This document shows positions 56,110-64,000 of a stretch of 64,000 nt of DNA, one piece after another. This stretch comes from Rhizobacter sp. Root404 (GTDB lineage: Bacteria > Pseudomonadota > Gammaproteobacteria > Burkholderiales > Burkholderiaceae_C), in NCBI RefSeq assembly GCF_001425865.1, contig NZ_LMDS01000004.1, positions 1,117,586-1,181,585 of the forward strand, in the 5' to 3' direction. The notes under the pieces are model-generated. The model did no database searches. It was not told the origin of the DNA and saw only the letters and a program-made list of their open reading frames with translations. Made by a program: the position numbers and the translations under genes. Position 1 is the first letter of the stretch, and each line of letters starts with the position of its first letter.

Positions 56110-57617
56110 GCGGCGGCCCCCTGGCGCACGCGCAGCGCGGCGCCCGCCTCTTCCACATCCGAGAAGTGGTGCTTGACGCCCTTGATTTCCTGATAGTCCT
56201 CGTGGCCCTTGCCGGCGACCAGGATCACGTCGCGCGGCCCCGCATTGCGCACGGCGTGCGCGATCGCCGCGCGGCGGTCCTCGATGACCTTGACGCGCTC
56301 CTGCGAGCCGGCCAGCCCGGCAACGATCTGCAGCAGGATGAAGGCCGGCGCCTCGTTGCGCGGGTTGTCGCTGGTGATCACGACCTGCTGCGCCAGCCGC
56401 TGCGCGAGCGCGCCCATCAGCGGCCGCTTGCCCGCGTCGCGGTTGCCGCCGCAACCGAACACGCACCACAGCAGCCCGCCGCGCTCGGCCGCGAACGGCT
56501 GCAGCGCGAGCAGCGCCTTCTCCAGCGCATCGGGCGTGTGGGCGTAGTCGACGACGACCTGCGGGCCGGCCGCGTCGGAAGCGACGCGCTGCATGCGCCC
56601 CGGCACCGGCGTCAGCAGCGCACACGCGGCTGCGGCGTCGACCAGCGACACGCCGCACGCGCGCAGCCCGCCGATCGTCACCAGCAGGTTCTCGGCGTTG
56701 TAGCTGCCGATCATCTGCGTCTTCACGGCCACGGTCGCGTCGTTCTCGCGCAGGTCGAAGCACAGGCCGCCGGCGTCGTAGCCGACGTTCGAGGCGCGCA
56801 GCCGCGCGGGGCCGGTCGCCGAGCACGTCCACAGATCGATGGCGCCGCCGCTCAGCGACCGCGCGATCTGCGCGCCGTGCGCGTCGTCGATGTTGACGAC
56901 CGCGGCGCGCAGGCCGGGCCAGGCGAACAGCGCCGTCTTGGCGTCGCGGTACGCGTCCATCGAGCCGTGGTAGTCGAGGTGGTCGAGCGTCAGGTTGGTG
57001 AACAGCGCGACATCGATCTGCGTGCCGGCGAGGCGATGCTCCTGCAGGCCGATCGAGGTGGCTTCGATCGCGCAGGCTTTGAGGCCCGCGTCGGCGAAGC
57101 GCTTGAACCCCGCCTGCACCGTGACCGGGCCCGGCGTCGTCATGCCGGTGAAGTCCATCGCGGCGGGTTGCAGCGGCGACGGCGGCTCGCCGACGCCGAG
57201 CGTGCCGATCACGCCGCAGCGCCGGCCCACCGAGCTGAGCGCCTGCGCCACCCACCACGCGGTGGAGGTCTTGCCGTTGGTGCCGGTCACCGCGACCACG
57301 TCGAGCTGCGCGCTCGGCGTGCCCATGAAGGCGCTCGCGAGCGGGCCCGTGGCCGCCTTCAGGCCGTGCAACGCGGCGACTTCGGCGCGGTCGAGCCCGT
57401 CGAACGACTCGGCGCCCTCGGCCTCGACCAGGCACGCGCTCGCGCCGGCGCTCAGCGCCTGCGGCACGAACTGGCGACCGTCGACCGCGTAACCGGGCCA
57501 CGCGATGAACGCATCGCCCGCGGCGACCTGCCGGCTGTCGGTCGCGAGCGTGCGCACGCCGCGTTCGGCGAGCCAGACCAGCGCGGCGTCGATCGAGGCG
57601 AGTTGGCGCAGCGCCAT
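56106..57617 (-). CDS. murE: UDP-N-acetylmuramoyl-tripeptide synthase MurE (meso-DAP type)
   Basis: A 503-residue Mur ligase adding the third peptide residue. ATP loop AVTGTNGKTSTAWWV, TNLTLDHLDYHGSM, VVDYAHTPDALEKAL, and the DNPRNE motif that in MurE marks specificity for meso-diaminopimelate. The start codon at 57617 overlaps the ftsI stop by one base (TGATG). Confidence 0.97.
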   Translation of the reverse strand: MALRQLASIDAALVWLAERGVRTLATDSRQVAAGDAFIAWPGYAVDGRQFVPQALSAGASACLVEAEGAESFDGLDRAEVAALHGLKAATGPLASAFMGTPSAQLDVVAVTGTNGKTSTAWWVAQALSSVGRRCGVIGTLGVGEPPSPLQPAAMDFTGMTTPGPVTVQAGFKRFADAGLKACAIEATSIGLQEHRLAGTQIDVALFTNLTLDHLDYHGSMDAYRDAKTALFAWPGLRAAVVNIDDAHGAQIARSLSGGAIDLWTCSATGPARLRASNVGYDAGGLCFDLRENDATVAVKTQMIGSYNAENLLVTIGGLRACGVSLVDAAAACALLTPVPGRMQRVASDAAGPQVVVDYAHTPDALEKALLALQPFAAERGGLLWCVFGCGGNRDAGKRPLMGALAQRLAQQVVITSDNPRNEAPAFILLQIVAGLAGSQERVKVIEDRRAAIAHAVRNAGPRDVILVAGKGHEDYQEIKGVKHHFSDVEEAGAALRVRQGAAA

Positions 57618-59461
57618 CAGAAGCTCTCCTCCTCGGCCGGTACATCCTTCGCGATGATCTGGGTCTTCACGTCCAGATCGGGCTGCACGTTCAGCGTGCG
57701 CAGCGTCTGCTGCACGAGATCGCTGAACACCGGGGCGGCCACGTCGCCGCCGTACCACTTGCCGTTGCTCGGCTCGTCGACCATCACCGCGACGATGATG
57801 CGCGGGTTGCTGATCGGCGCCAGGCCGACGAACCAGGAGCGGTACTTCTTGACCGCGTAGCCCTTGCCCTCCTGCTTGTACGCGGTGCCCGACTTGCCGC
57901 CGACCGAGTAGCCGATGGTCTGCGCCTTCGGTGCGGTGCCGCCCGGCAGCGTGACCAGCGCGAGCATCTCGCGCACCGTCTTCGCGGTGTGGGGCGAGAT
58001 CACGCGCAGGCCGCTGACCCGCGCGTCCTCGCCGACCGCGGTGCTCTTGGTCAGCGTGACCGGGATCATCTCGCCGTCGTGCGCGAACACGGTGTAGGCG
58101 TGGGCGATCTGGAACAGCGAGGCCGACAGACCGTAGCCGTAGCTCATCGTCGCCTGCTCGACCGGGCGCCAGGTCTTGTAGGCCCGCAGCCGCCCGGTCA
58201 CCGCGCCCGGGAAACCGAGCTGCGGCTTCTGGCCGAAGCCGACCTGGGTGTAAAGCTCCCACATCTCGCGCGGCTGGAACATCAGGCCCATCCGCATCGA
58301 GCCGATGTTGCTCGATTTCTGGATCACCTGCGAGACCGTCAGGTCGCCGTGCGGGTGCGAATCGCTGATCACGAAGCCGCCCATCGCGACCCGGCCCGGC
58401 GCGGTGTGGATCAGCGTCTCGGGCTTGACGCGGTTGGTCTCCAGCGCCCAGGCGGCGATGAAGGGCTTGACGGTCGAGCCGGGCTCGAAGGTGTCGGTCA
58501 GCGCGCGGTTGCGCAGCTGCGCGCCGGTCAGGTTGCGGCGGTCGCCCGGCGTGTAGCTCGGGAAGTTGGCCAGCGCCAGCACCTCGCCACTGCGCGCATC
58601 GAGCACCACCACGCTGCCGGCCTTGGCCTTGTTCTCGGCCACGGCGTCGCGGATGCGCTGGTAGGCGAAGAACTGGACCTTGGAGTCGATGCTCAGGTCG
58701 ATGTCGCGGCCGTCGACCGGCACGACGCTGTCGCCGATGTCCTCGACGACGCGGCCGAGCCGGTCCTTGATGACGCGGCGCGTGCCGGCCCGGCCGAGCA
58801 GGTCTTTCTCGTGCGCGAGCTCGATGCCTTCCTGGCCGTGGTCTTCCACGTTCGTGAAGCCGACGACGTGCGTGGCGGCTTCGCCTTCCGGGTACTTGCG
58901 CTTGTATTCACGCACCTGGTGCACGCCCTTCAGGCCGAGCGCGAGCACGTCCTTGGCGACCTGGTCGTCGGCCTGGCGGCGCAGCCAGACGAAGTTCTGG
59001 TTGTCGTCGAGCTTGTCGGCGAGCTCCTTGCTCGTCATGCCGAGCAGGCGCGCGAGCTGCTTGCGTTGCGCCGGGTCGGCGTCCAGGTCCTTCGGGATGG
59101 CCCACAGCGAGGCCGCCGGCACGCTCGACGCCAGGATCAACCCATTGCGGTCGAGGATGCGGCCGCGGCTGGCCGGCAGCTCGAGCGTGCGCGCGTAGCG
59201 GATCTCGCCCTGGCGCTGGAAGAACTCGGTGCCGATCACCTGCACGTAGAGCGCGCGGCCGAGCAGGCCGCAAAAGCTCAGGCCGACCACCGCGACCAGG
59301 AACTTGGAGCGCCACGGCGGCGTCTTCGAGGCCAGCAGCGGGCTGGTCGAGTAGGTGACCGCGCGCACGTTGGCGCCGGTCCCGCGCGCCTGCACGCTGC
59401 CGCGGCGCGCGCCGCCGGCCTTGCCGGACGGGGCTCCCTTGATCTTGTCGAGCCAGCTCAC
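57617..59461 (-). CDS. ftsI: Septal transpeptidase FtsI (penicillin-binding protein 3)
   Basis: A 614-residue class B PBP that crosslinks septal peptidoglycan. One membrane helix near residues 52-72 follows a long basic N-terminus; the pedestal begins PASRGRILDRNG. Active-site motifs: nucleophile in EPGSTVKPFIA, SSN in QKSSNIGSM, and KSGTA in VGGKSGTAYK. It starts with GTG at 59461 overlapping the ftsL stop (GTGA). Confidence 0.98.
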   Translation of the reverse strand: MSWLDKIKGAPSGKAGGARRGSVQARGTGANVRAVTYSTSPLLASKTPPWRSKFLVAVVGLSFCGLLGRALYVQVIGTEFFQRQGEIRYARTLELPASRGRILDRNGLILASSVPAASLWAIPKDLDADPAQRKQLARLLGMTSKELADKLDDNQNFVWLRRQADDQVAKDVLALGLKGVHQVREYKRKYPEGEAATHVVGFTNVEDHGQEGIELAHEKDLLGRAGTRRVIKDRLGRVVEDIGDSVVPVDGRDIDLSIDSKVQFFAYQRIRDAVAENKAKAGSVVVLDARSGEVLALANFPSYTPGDRRNLTGAQLRNRALTDTFEPGSTVKPFIAAWALETNRVKPETLIHTAPGRVAMGGFVISDSHPHGDLTVSQVIQKSSNIGSMRMGLMFQPREMWELYTQVGFGQKPQLGFPGAVTGRLRAYKTWRPVEQATMSYGYGLSASLFQIAHAYTVFAHDGEMIPVTLTKSTAVGEDARVSGLRVISPHTAKTVREMLALVTLPGGTAPKAQTIGYSVGGKSGTAYKQEGKGYAVKKYRSWFVGLAPISNPRIIVAVMVDEPSNGKWYGGDVAAPVFSDLVQQTLRTLNVQPDLDVKTQIIAKDVPAEEESF

Positions 59462-59751
59462 TTGGCCTCCCCCGCCGCGCTCGCCGGGAGCGCGCGGCTG
59501 ATGTATTGCGTGACGGCCGGCGTCGCGGTGCGCATCGCCAGCTTGTCGCGCGCGGTCTTCTCGACCCGCAGCGGCGTGGCCTGCGACTGCTTGTCGGACT
59601 TCAGGCGCTCGAACTCGTTGTCCAGCAGCCGCTCCTCGCTGCGCGCCCGGTCGAGCTCGGCGAACAAGCGGCGCGATTCGTGCGAGACGTGGACGAGGTA
59701 GACCGAGCTGCAGATCAGCGCGATCAGCAACAACACGTTGAGCCGCGTCAT
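59458..59751 (-). CDS. ftsL: Cell division protein FtsL
   Basis: A 97-residue bitopic protein: a membrane helix at the N-terminus ([20 protein letters not shown]) and a coiled coil after it ([29 protein letters not shown]). FtsL joins FtsB and FtsQ and activates FtsWI. ATG at 59751 overlaps the rsmH stop (ATGA). Confidence 0.95.
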   Translation of the reverse strand: MTRLNVLLLIALICSSVYLVHVSHESRRLFAELDRARSEERLLDNEFERLKSDKQSQATPLRVEKTARDKLAMRTATPAVTQYISRALPASAAGEAK

Positions 59752-60695
59752 GCCGCCACCTCGGTCCGTTCGGCGACGCGCATCACCGCCGAACGCGCGC
59801 GCGGGTTGGCGCGCACCTCGTCATCGCCGGGCTTGACGCGGCCGAGCGCGTTCAGCCGCATCGCCTTCGGTTCCGCGAACGGGGCGCGGCGGTCGAACAC
59901 GTGCTTGCTCTCGCGCGCGATGAAGGTCTTGACGATCCGGTCTTCCAGAGAATGGAAGCTGATCACGACCAGCCGGCCGCCCGGGGCCAGCAGGTCGATC
60001 GCCGCACTCAGGCCTTGTTCGAGCTCCTCAAGCTCGGCGTTGACGAAAATCCGAAGAGCTTGAAATGTGCGCGTTGCAGGGTTCTGGCCCGCTTCGCGGG
60101 TCTTGACCGCACCAGCCACGACACTGGAAAGCTCCCCTGTGGTTCGAACAGGGTTCCCGCTTTCGCGCCGAGCAACAAGCGCCTTTGCAACCTGTAGAGC
60201 AAACCGTTCTTCCCCATAGTCACGTATCACCTCCGTCAGTTGGCGCACGTCGGCGCGGGAAAGGAAATCCGCCGCGCTCTCGCCGCGGGTCGTGTCCATG
60301 CGCATGTCCAGGGGCCCGTCGAAGCGGAAGCTGAAGCCGCGCTCGGGGTCGTCGATCTGCGGCGACGAGACGCCCAGGTCGAGCAGCAGCCCGTCGACCT
60401 TGTCGATGCCCAGCGCCGCCAGCGTGGGCACCATGTGTGCAAAAGAGGTGTGATGAATGGAAAAACGCGGGTCAGTCACCCGCGTTTCGCCTGAGGTCGC
60501 TGCCGCAATGGCATCGAGGTCCCGGTCGATCGCCACCAACCTTCCCTTCGGCGACAGGCGCGACAGCAGCAGCCGGGAATGCCCGCCGCGGCCGTAGGTG
60601 CCGTCGACGTAGATGCCGTCCGGCGAGGTGACGAGCGCGTCCACCGCTTCGTTCAGCAGCACGGTCGTGTGCGGGCGGGCGCCTTCGGGGTTCAT
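59748..60695 (-). CDS. rsmH: 16S rRNA (cytosine(1402)-N(4))-methyltransferase RsmH
   Basis: A 315-residue SAM-dependent enzyme methylating C1402 of 16S rRNA. Conserved [49 protein letters not shown], and [17 protein letters not shown]. Two internal stretches (about 60040-60238 and 60425-60500) use codons such as ATA, CTA, GTT, CTT, TTT that the rest of this gene and its neighbours avoid, although the protein frame is intact; this suggests past recombination with a lower-GC allele. It follows mraZ by 12 bases. Confidence 0.96.
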   Translation of the reverse strand: MNPEGARPHTTVLLNEAVDALVTSPDGIYVDGTYGRGGHSRLLLSRLSPKGRLVAIDRDLDAIAAATSGETRVTDPRFSIHHTSFAHMVPTLAALGIDKVDGLLLDLGVSSPQIDDPERGFSFRFDGPLDMRMDTTRGESAADFLSRADVRQLTEVIRDYGEERFALQVAKALVARRESGNPVRTTGELSSVVAGAVKTREAGQNPATRTFQALRIFVNAELEELEQGLSAAIDLLAPGGRLVVISFHSLEDRIVKTFIARESKHVFDRRAPFAEPKAMRLNALGRVKPGDDEVRANPRARSAVMRVAERTEVAA

Positions 60696-60707
60696 GCAGC
60701 TGGACGG

Positions 60708-61136
60708 TCAGAAGCTGAAGCTCTTCAGCGACTCGGGCATCTCGGACTGCATGACCTTGGCTTCGTGTTCGGCGTGGCGCGCGGCGTCCCACAGCTCGAA
60801 GTGGCTGCCCATGCCGATCAGCATCACATCGCGCACCAGGCCGGCCGACTGGCGCAGCTCGGGCGCGATCAGCACGCGGTTGGAGCCGTCGATCTCGACG
60901 TCCATCGCGTTGCCGAGGAACACCCGCTTCCAGCCCGCCGCTTCCATCGGCAGCGCCGAGACCTTGTCGCGGAAGGTTTCCCACGCCGGGCGCGGAAAGA
61001 TCATCAGCGAGCCCTCGGGGTGCTTCGTGATCGTCAGCTGGTTGCAGCCCATCGCGGTCAGCAGCTCGCGGTGACGCGCCGGCACGGCAATTCGCCCCTT
61101 GCCGTCCAACGTCAGAGCCGCCGGCCCCTGAAACAC
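60708..61136 (-). CDS. mraZ: Transcriptional regulator MraZ
   Basis: A 142-residue MraZ with two AbrB-like DNA-binding repeats (LDGKGRIAVPARHRELL and IDGSNRVLIAPELRQSAGL). MraZ forms rings and represses its own dcw promoter. GTG at 61136 is chosen because MraZ normally begins (M)FQG; GTG at 61148 is the alternative. Longer starts are excluded by the promoter at 61177-61206. First gene of the dcw cluster. Confidence 0.93.
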   Translation of the reverse strand: MFQGPAALTLDGKGRIAVPARHRELLTAMGCNQLTITKHPEGSLMIFPRPAWETFRDKVSALPMEAAGWKRVFLGNAMDVEIDGSNRVLIAPELRQSAGLVRDVMLIGMGSHFELWDAARHAEHEAKVMQSEMPESLKSFSF

Positions 61137-61165
61137 GATGTTTGCCACAAAAACCCAGAAAAGTG
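61122..61165 (-). promoter_or_regulatory. Candidate MraZ-binding repeats over the mraZ start
   Basis: On the minus strand, between the promoter and the start codon, T-G-G-G-T, five bases, T-G-G-C-A, five bases, C-G-T-G-T follow each other with a ten-base period. In E. coli MraZ binds TGGGN repeats five bases apart in its own promoter; only the first unit is a full match here. Confidence 0.35.
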
Positions 61166-61176
61166 CACCTTGCGCT

Positions 61177-61206
61177 ACTTTAACGGATTGCCGAGCCACC
61201 GGTCAA
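61177..61206 (-). promoter_or_regulatory. Promoter of the mraZ-dcw cluster
   Basis: On the minus strand TTGACC (complement of 61201-61206), an 18-base spacer, and TAAAGT (complement of 61177-61182). Five of six consensus bases match at -35 and four of six at -10. The transcription start would be near 61170, giving a leader of 22-34 bases before mraZ. Confidence 0.65.
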
Positions 61207-61708
61207 CGAAATCAAAAGAAAAGTCAATCGAATCAAAGACTTAGCGCTGGTTTGAAACACAGCTTGAGGTCTAAAAGGTGTTCAAAAACAAAGACCTGCG
61301 CCGGGCTGTGAAAGTGATGGGTGAGCTTGAGGGCGCTGACGTAACCACGTGAGGCGGCAACTGGCTAGGTCAACGAATAGCGCGAACCCGCCAAACAAAG
61401 CCTGAACTATCAGCGTTAAGCGTGAACTGCACGGACATTGACAACGAAATGGCGAACCCGAACCTCACTTGCTGAGAAGCTCGTACTCGACCGAAGGGCG
61501 GCGATACATCCTTACACGCTCTCTACCTCAGTTGCACCAGCGTGAATCGCCCCCCTGGACAGGTGGATCAGGACGTAGGCCGCAGGTATGAAAAGTTATA
61601 GTGGGTTCCTATAATTCTTCGACCCGTGGCCGCAGCTTTCTGTAATGCGGTTACGGCTAACGGGATTTCACAACGCTAGCGGCGAACAAACCGGTCGTAC
61701 CGAAGTTT
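61207..61708. other. AT-richer intergenic region upstream of the dcw cluster
   Basis: About 500 bases without a credible gene, visibly richer in A and T than the surrounding sequence. It contains a perfect dyad TTATAG (61596-61601) / CTATAA (61609-61614) with seven bases between, and a second -35-like TTGACT on the minus strand (61222-61227). The stretch near 61540-61570 resembles some IS3-family ends, but no transposase or partner end exists here. It probably marks a recombination junction between the conserved dcw cluster and the accessory pair to the right. Confidence 0.45.
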
Positions 61709-62665
61709 CTAGGTGAGCGACACCCGCTTGACGGATCGATCGCGGCGCGCAAAGTGCGCGGGCGGCTGGCCGACATGGCGAGTGAATGCGACGCTGAACG
61801 CGCTGGCCGAGCCGTACCCGACACGCGCTGCGACGTCGGCGACCGTCGCGCCGTCGCGGCTGAGCAGGCGCTTCGCGAGTGCGATGCGCCACCCAAGCAG
61901 GTAGTCCATCGGCGTCACGCCCACCAGTCGGCTGAACCGGGCGAAGAACGCCGACCGGGACATTGCGGCCTCGCGCGCGAGTTCAGCGACGGTCCACGAT
62001 ACGGTCGGCTGCTCGTGCATCCGCCGAATCGCCACCGCCAGCCGCTCGTCGGCGAGGCCACGGACGAGGCCGGGCGAGGCCGCGTGCCCCGGCGCCGAGC
62101 GAAGCGCCTCGATCAGCAGCACGTCCAGCAGGCGGGATAGCACGACGTTGCGCGCCGGGCGCTGGGCACGGAACTCGGCGTGGACGAGCGACACGAGCGT
62201 GGTGAGCGTCGGCTCACCGCGCACGTGCACGAGCTGCGGCAGCAGCGATACCAGCAGCCGCGCGTCCGGAGACGCGAACATGCAGTAGCCGACCAGCATC
62301 CGCACGTCGGGCGGCGCGTCCGGGTCGCCGTGCCGGATCTCGCCGTCGGGGCGGAAGACGTAGGCCGTTTCCTCGTCGTCCGCCGGCGGCTCGAGGCTCG
62401 ACACCGAGAAGTCGAATGCGGCCGGAACGAGGACGAAGTCACCCTGCTCCAGCGCCAGGGGCTCGTGCCCATCGACCGTCAGCCGCGTCGCGCCCGCGAC
62501 GATGGCGCAGAAGAACGGGCGGCCTGCCTCGGCGCGACGCGCCCGCCACCGCCCGGCGGCCGTGGCCACCTTGGCAAACGGCGCACTGGGGCGGAGCAGC
62601 GTGACGACCTCGGCCAGTGGATCGACCATTCCTGTACGTTCAAACATGAAAGGCGGACTATGCAT
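61709..62665 (-). CDS. AraC-family transcriptional regulator with cupin sensor domain
   Basis: A 318-residue regulator. The N-terminal cupin-like domain (about residues 20-150) has EAGRPFFCAIVAGATRL and LEQGDFVLVPAAFDF; the C-terminal AraC DNA-binding domain has two helix-turn-helices (WTVAELAREAAMSRSAFFARF and TVADVAARVGYGSASAFSVAF) plus GVTPMDYLLGWR. Ligand unknown. Three in-frame ATGs (62665, 62647, 62629) are possible; none has a good ribosome-binding site, and a TACAAT at the first suggests that a later one may be used. It is divergent from the hydrolase gene, which is its likely target. Confidence 0.88.
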   Translation of the reverse strand: MHSPPFMFERTGMVDPLAEVVTLLRPSAPFAKVATAAGRWRARRAEAGRPFFCAIVAGATRLTVDGHEPLALEQGDFVLVPAAFDFSVSSLEPPADDEETAYVFRPDGEIRHGDPDAPPDVRMLVGYCMFASPDARLLVSLLPQLVHVRGEPTLTTLVSLVHAEFRAQRPARNVVLSRLLDVLLIEALRSAPGHAASPGLVRGLADERLAVAIRRMHEQPTVSWTVAELAREAAMSRSAFFARFSRLVGVTPMDYLLGWRIALAKRLLSRDGATVADVAARVGYGSASAFSVAFTRHVGQPPAHFARRDRSVKRVSLT

Positions 62666-62768
62666 TGTATTCAGTCCTGCGCTTGGGCCGTATGGTTCAC
62701 GTGTTTGATGAGCGCACCGCCGATCGGCAGTGCGAGCCAACCGATCCCAACCTCAGGAGAACCGTCTC

Positions 62769-63731
62769 ATGCCTACGCCCATCTCGCCCGTGAGTGTCAT
62801 CCCGTCCGTCGAGCCGGTGCCCGTCGTCTCCGTCGGCCCGATCGTCCTGCCCGCGCCGGGCCGCGCCGTCGCACTGCAGGTGCGCGTGTCTGCGCCGGTG
62901 ACCGGTCGCGATCTCCCGATCGTGCTGCTCTCCCACGGACACGGCTCGTCGAACAACCTGTCGTCGCTGAACGGGTACGGGCCGCTCGCTAACTACTGGG
63001 CAGCCCGCGGCTTCGTCGTCATTCAGCCAACACACCTGTCGTCGGCCACCCTGCGCGGCGTCGTCGACCCGAACGGACCCGAAGGAGCGCTGTTCTGGCG
63101 CTCTCGCGCCGAGGACATGACGCGCCTCCTGGATGCGCTCGATGCTATCGAGGAGGCAGTCCCGGGGCTGCGCGGGCGGGTGGATCGGGCCCGGGTCGCC
63201 GTGGCCGGGCATTCGCTCGGCGGCATGACGGCAGGCATGCTGCTCGGCCAGCGAGTTACCGACGCCGACGGTCAGGTGGTCGAACTGCGCGACCCTCGGA
63301 TCGTCGCCGGCGTCATCATCGCCGGGCCGGGCAACCCGACGTATCTGACCGGGGCCGCGCGGGACCGCTATCCGGTCCTGCGCACGCTCGACTTCTCAGC
63401 GATGACCGCACCCGCCCTCGTCGTCGTCGGCGATCGGGACGTCAACCCGATGTTCTCCGACCAGGCGGCGTACCGGGCCGGCGCATACACCCTGAGCCCC
63501 GGCCCCAAACACCTGCTCACTGTGTTCGGGGGCGAGCACATCCTCGGCGGGATCTCCGGCTACGACGCGGCAGAGACGACCGACGAAAGCCCGGCGCGCG
63601 TGGAGGCGGTGGCGGAGCTGACCTGGGCCTACCTGCGCACGGCGCTCAATCCGGCAGACCCGACGTGGCCGGCCGCGTGCGTCGCGCTGCGCGACGCGCT
63701 GAGCCCGTTAGCAAGCGTCGACGCCAAGTGA
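62769..63731 (+). CDS. Alpha/beta hydrolase (chlorophyllase/PET-hydrolase-like fold)
   Basis: A 320-residue alpha/beta hydrolase. Oxyanion-hole region LLSHGHGSSNN, nucleophile Ser149 in VAGHSLGGMTAG, acid Asp near 233 in VVGDRDVNP and His near 259 in FGGEHILGG form a complete triad. The N-terminus has no cleavable signal that I can see. ATG at 62769 has AGGAG nine bases upstream. Substrate unknown; an ester is inferred. It forms a divergent pair with the AraC regulator, typical of an inducible catabolic or detoxification enzyme. Confidence 0.88.
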   Translation: MPTPISPVSVIPSVEPVPVVSVGPIVLPAPGRAVALQVRVSAPVTGRDLPIVLLSHGHGSSNNLSSLNGYGPLANYWAARGFVVIQPTHLSSATLRGVVDPNGPEGALFWRSRAEDMTRLLDALDAIEEAVPGLRGRVDRARVAVAGHSLGGMTAGMLLGQRVTDADGQVVELRDPRIVAGVIIAGPGNPTYLTGAARDRYPVLRTLDFSAMTAPALVVVGDRDVNPMFSDQAAYRAGAYTLSPGPKHLLTVFGGEHILGGISGYDAAETTDESPARVEAVAELTWAYLRTALNPADPTWPAACVALRDALSPLASVDAK

Positions 63732-64000
63732 CGCGCGCCGTCCGCAGCGGAAGGTCGTTGTGCCCCCTGCTGCGGGGGGCAGTCCCCGCACGGATCTCAA
63801 CGGCCGCTTCGGGACGGCGAGTTCAGGGCCGCGGATGTTGGTTCAGGGTCGGGAGCGGTCCATGCATGTGTTGCAGGTCACGGCCACTACCGGTCAGCTG
63901 CGAATGTCCGGTCCGGGGGTAGGCATGTGGGCATCTGTGGGCAGCTAGGCGATCTGCCGATCGACTAGCATGCTTACTTCAATGAACCAAAAAGCGACAT
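63732..64000. other. Right-end intergenic region
   Basis: About 270 bases to the window edge without a supported gene; short open frames here have no ribosome-binding site or family features. It contains one strong hairpin at 63761-63781, listed separately. Whether a gene begins just beyond 64000 cannot be seen. Confidence 0.5.
63761..63781 (+). terminator. Hairpin after the hydrolase gene, possible terminator
   Basis: TGCCCCC (63761-63767) pairs with GGGGGCA (63775-63781) across a seven-base loop, 30 bases after the hydrolase stop. No T-run follows, so intrinsic termination is uncertain. Confidence 0.35.

Noticed and set aside
61137..61199. Longer mraZ start at 61199
   Set aside because: The start would lie inside the promoter between -35 and -10; MraZ proteins begin at the (M)FQG position.
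61540..61570. Sequence resembling an IS3-family terminal repeat
   Set aside because: No second end, transposase fragment or target duplication is visible; the likeness is too short to annotate as a mobile element.
63665..63948. Two short plus-strand frames at the right edge
   Set aside because: No ribosome-binding site, no recognisable protein features, and one overlaps the end of the hydrolase gene in another frame.

Overview
The window is a contiguous piece of chromosome from a GC-rich betaproteobacterium, most likely order Burkholderiales (Rubrivivax/Leptothrix/Methylibium-like relatives; genus inferred only). The reasons are the gene families and their order: an RpoH-type sigma factor, a complete aa3-type oxidase locus with the CtaG/SURF1/Sco/CtaA/CtaB assembly set, a Chp-type pilus chemosensory operon, a Bug-type binding protein, the PyrB-PyrC' pair and a long mra/dcw cluster. 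Almost all bases are coding, and most operons are held together by 1-4 base stop/start overlaps. No tRNA, rRNA, CRISPR array or intact insertion sequence was seen.

Layout. 1-207: 5' end of rdgC (minus). 714-1658: rpoH behind a CIRCE (HrcA) operator. 1724-11545: minus-strand cytochrome c oxidase locus (DUF2244, ctaC, ctaD, a 36-aa protein, ctaG, DUF2970, ctaE, terminator, then surf1, a Sco-like protein, ctaA, ctaB, sco), interrupted by one plus-strand twin-transmembrane gene. 11634-17914: bioC-like methyltransferase, comF, trmL, a Bug protein, gpsA, secB, grxC, a rhodanese and gpmA. 17922-22422: tightly overlapped minus operon yqgE-ruvX-pyrR-pyrB-pyrC'-plsC. 22466-24643: photolyase and a solitary S24/LexA-like repressor. 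24717-34793: pilG-pilH-pilI-pilJ-chpA (minus). 34888-38203: rubredoxin facing thiD-hemL-HAD. 38200-41519: small membrane genes, mpl and a YqiA-like esterase. 41539-61136: lpxC and the whole division and cell-wall cluster mraZ-rsmH-ftsL-ftsI-murE-murF-mraY-murD-ftsW-murG-murC-[acyltransferase]-ddlB-ftsQ-ftsA-ftsZ-lpxC, all on minus. 61207-64000: an intergenic stretch with different base composition, then a divergent AraC regulator/alpha-beta hydrolase pair that looks like an accessory insertion upstream of mraZ.

How it works together. The right third builds lipid II (MurC-F, Ddl, MraY, MurG), carries out septal synthesis (FtsW, FtsI, FtsL, FtsQ), runs the Z-ring (FtsA, FtsZ) and commits lipid A synthesis (LpxC); Mpl recycles murein peptide. 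The left part makes heme A and loads copper into a caa3-like oxidase. The middle makes pyrimidines through an ATCase whose partner subunit has lost its zinc ligands, and controls type IV pili.

Most unusual: the CIRCE element over the rpoH promoter; an acyltransferase-3 gene placed seamlessly between murC and ddlB; a 38-bp direct repeat that duplicated the murC start and created a 28-codon coupling ORF; an approximately 78-residue acidic Ala/Pro insertion in MurD; a patchwork rsmH with foreign codon use; and at least seven genes with a -10 hexamer only 5-8 bases before the start codon, suggesting leaderless mRNAs.
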